From Mytilus californianus (lineage: Eukaryota > Mollusca > Bivalvia > Mytilida > Mytilidae), in the NCBI RefSeq assembly GCF_021869535.1, contig NW_026262701.1, positions 6,277,501 through 6,341,500 on the forward strand: a stretch of 64,000 bases of DNA, in the 5' to 3' direction. This document shows, piece by piece, positions 57,301-60,300 of this stretch. The notes below the pieces were generated by a model. It saw only the letters and a list, made by a program, of their open reading frames with translations. It ran no database searches and had not been told where the DNA came from. The position numbers and the translations under genes are program-made. Each line of letters starts with the position of its first letter. Position 1 is the first letter of the stretch.

Positions 57301-60300
57301 GCTAGCTTAACCTCTCACTTTGACACTCGCATAACAACAATATATGTTGACCGATTTTCAATTATAATGAATTTAGTAAGAAACAAAACTGAGGAATCGC
57401 ACGAATTCCAAAGACCAGGTTAGTCGACAGCGTTGGCGTCTACTGCTATATGCATGCATCAGTTACATTTTTGCGCTACGGTTGACAAAACAATAGCATT
57501 TGCAAACGTCAAATCTGCAACTGACAACGGCGCCGTATACAACACAGGTTAGTTATTTCATGATATCAAAATCAAAATGTTATTTATAGTCTATGTTGAT
57601 TTGTGGTCTTGTATACATTCATCAATGATAAGAAAATCCATGTATGCAACAAGGAGGAAACAAGTAAGTTATGAATTGGATCTAGTTATGTGTAACACCG
57701 CGAATCTTACAAATAGGATGCTTGGTAGAAAAACCCGCAAAACTCTGCTGCATAGTTGCTCGTACAAATGCGATTCATCAATTAAAGAATCTGCAAGTAT
57801 AAGGCACACAGGAATTATATAATTGATGGAAAGGCAAAAGATACCAGTGGGACATTCAGTCGAAAATAATCTGACAACGCCAAGGCTTAAAAAGACCAAC
57901 AGACAAACAATATTATACAAAACACAACATATAAAAAAATTAAGATTGAGCAACACAAACCCACCAAAAACCAGGGGCGTGTCGTGTCGACTTAAAAAAG
58001 GGCAGAAAGATACCAGAGGGACAGTCAAACTCATAGATCAAAAATAAACTGACAACGCCATGGCTAAAAAATAAAAGACAAACAGACAAATAATAGTACA
58101 CAAAACACAACATAGAAAACTAAAACTAAGCAACACGAACCCTACCAAAAAGGGTTGATCTCAGGTGCTCCGGAAGGGTAAGCAGATCCTGCGCCACATG
58201 TGGCACCCGTCGTGTTGCTCATGTTGTTACAAATCCGGTATATAGTCTAATTCGGTAGGTCACATTCGTGGTGAAAAGGGAAGTGGAATGTAGTAACGAC
58301 ATAAGGAACATATCCGATATCATCTGTGAAACGGTTATTCCATAACGGGCAATCAACTCGTGATGGCGTCCGTAAAATGTACGAAGGGATGATTTCAACT
58401 TCACCATTTGGAACTCTTGGTATAATAGCTTCCTTGTGATCAGCAACCCTCTATCAAGGAAATCATTATAGGAAATACATGCACGGGTATATCGTATAGA
58501 TTGGGAGATATATACTCCATATGCAGGCGCTGCTTGAATGTTGCTACATAGAATTGGAAAGTTTACAATTGGAAAGCTGAAATCATCTCTTTTGTCGTAG
58601 AATTTTATTTTCAACCGACCCTCATTATCAATTTCTAGATGCAAGTCAAGATATGAGGCAGACTTAACTGTATCTGTTGTATCCTTTATCTCTAGTTCCA
58701 TGGGATAGATGCGTTCAACATAGTCCCCGAATCTTTATTATTTAGTGAGAGAACATAATCTTTATAGCGGAAAGTAAAGTTAAAGGATATTGCTAACTTC
58801 TTATCTTTCTTCCTAAGAAGTTCATGTATGAAGTCAGCCTCATAATAATAAAGAAACAAGTCGGCAAGAAGAGGGGCACAATGGTTTCCCATTGGAATGC
58901 CGACAGTCTGTTGAAAAACACGTCCTCCAAATGTAACAAATATGTTGTCAATCAAGAAATCAAGCATCTTGATAATGTAAGTTTCAGAGAATTTTTTGTT
59001 TGAATCAGAGTGCTTCTTTACAAAGTAGGATTTATTCCTCCCAAAGACAAGATACTTGTATCTACGTTCACCATTCTGTTTTATGAAACAAAGCAATACC
59101 AACTCTTTCAATTTGTCTTTTAGTTTGGAATGGGGAATTCTTGTGTAAAGTGTAGAAAAGTCAAATGTTTTAATACTATTGCAAGATGAGAGAGTCTTAG
59201 ATTGTATTTACTCTAAAAGATCTTTGGAATTATTTAGTATCCACATTTGATTTTACACGATCTCTAGAATAGTTAGTTTCACAACTTTAAAGCCCGGCTT
59301 TGATAGATGATAAAATGCATGTTGATGATAAAGATAGAGGTTTCGTGGAGCACTCGGAAGAGCCAGCAATATACCGTTGTTTGTAAAGACATTTATGTAG
59401 TTTAGGTATCCAATATAGTGATGCAAGATGCAGTTTCTTGTCTTTGGTTGAAATTCCAAAGGAACATAGACAGACATGTGATTTTAAAGGATTTCCTTTA
59501 TTGTAAGTGTCTCGTGGGGGTATATGTTGAGTTTCCAAGTGAATTTTCAATACCTAATTCGCTTATCAAGCAGTTAAAATGATTCGAAAAATGATTCTTG
59601 TGGTAGAATTTTATATTTTAAACATTAATCTGAAAAAAAATCAAAATTTATACGATAATCATCAAACCTTGTTCAGCAAGATTGTTCAAAATAATCCCCA
59701 GGTGTTCGATACTTAGGTAGTCAGATACACCAACTGAAAAAGTTGTTAGAAATGTTTCCCATACTTGTTCGAATATTTTCACTACGTTCGTGGCTTCAGC
59801 TTCTCTGAAAAAAATATTTCATCTTTAAATCAATAAGCTTAATCAGAAATATTGATCTTATAGTTATTTATTTCACATTAAAAATATTGCCCGACAGTAT
59901 GAAGATTTTACAAATAAATGAAAAACATAAACCACTCGCTTTGTGCTGTAAGTTTAATCATGACGCTTTTATGTACAAATACTTACTTGCATTTCTGTAA
60001 TTTAAGGCTCATTTTCCTTGTTATTCGTAAAAAGTAAAAACACAAAAATACTGAACTCCGATGAAAATTCAAAACGGAAAGTCCCTAATCAAATGGCAAA
60101 ATCAAAAGATAAACAAATCAAACGAATGGACAACAACTGTCATATTCCTGACTTGGTACAGGCATTTTCTTATGTAGAAAATTGTGGATTGAACTTGGTT
60201 TTATAGCGCTAAACCTCTCACTTGTATGACACTCGCATCAAATTCCATTATATTGACAACGGTGCGTGAACAAAACAGACATAATAGGTAAAATGTCAAA

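Noticed and set aside
57577-58047. Overlapping ORFs on both strands
   Set aside because: They translate Penelope 3' tail sequence, which is non-coding and repeated many times in the window.
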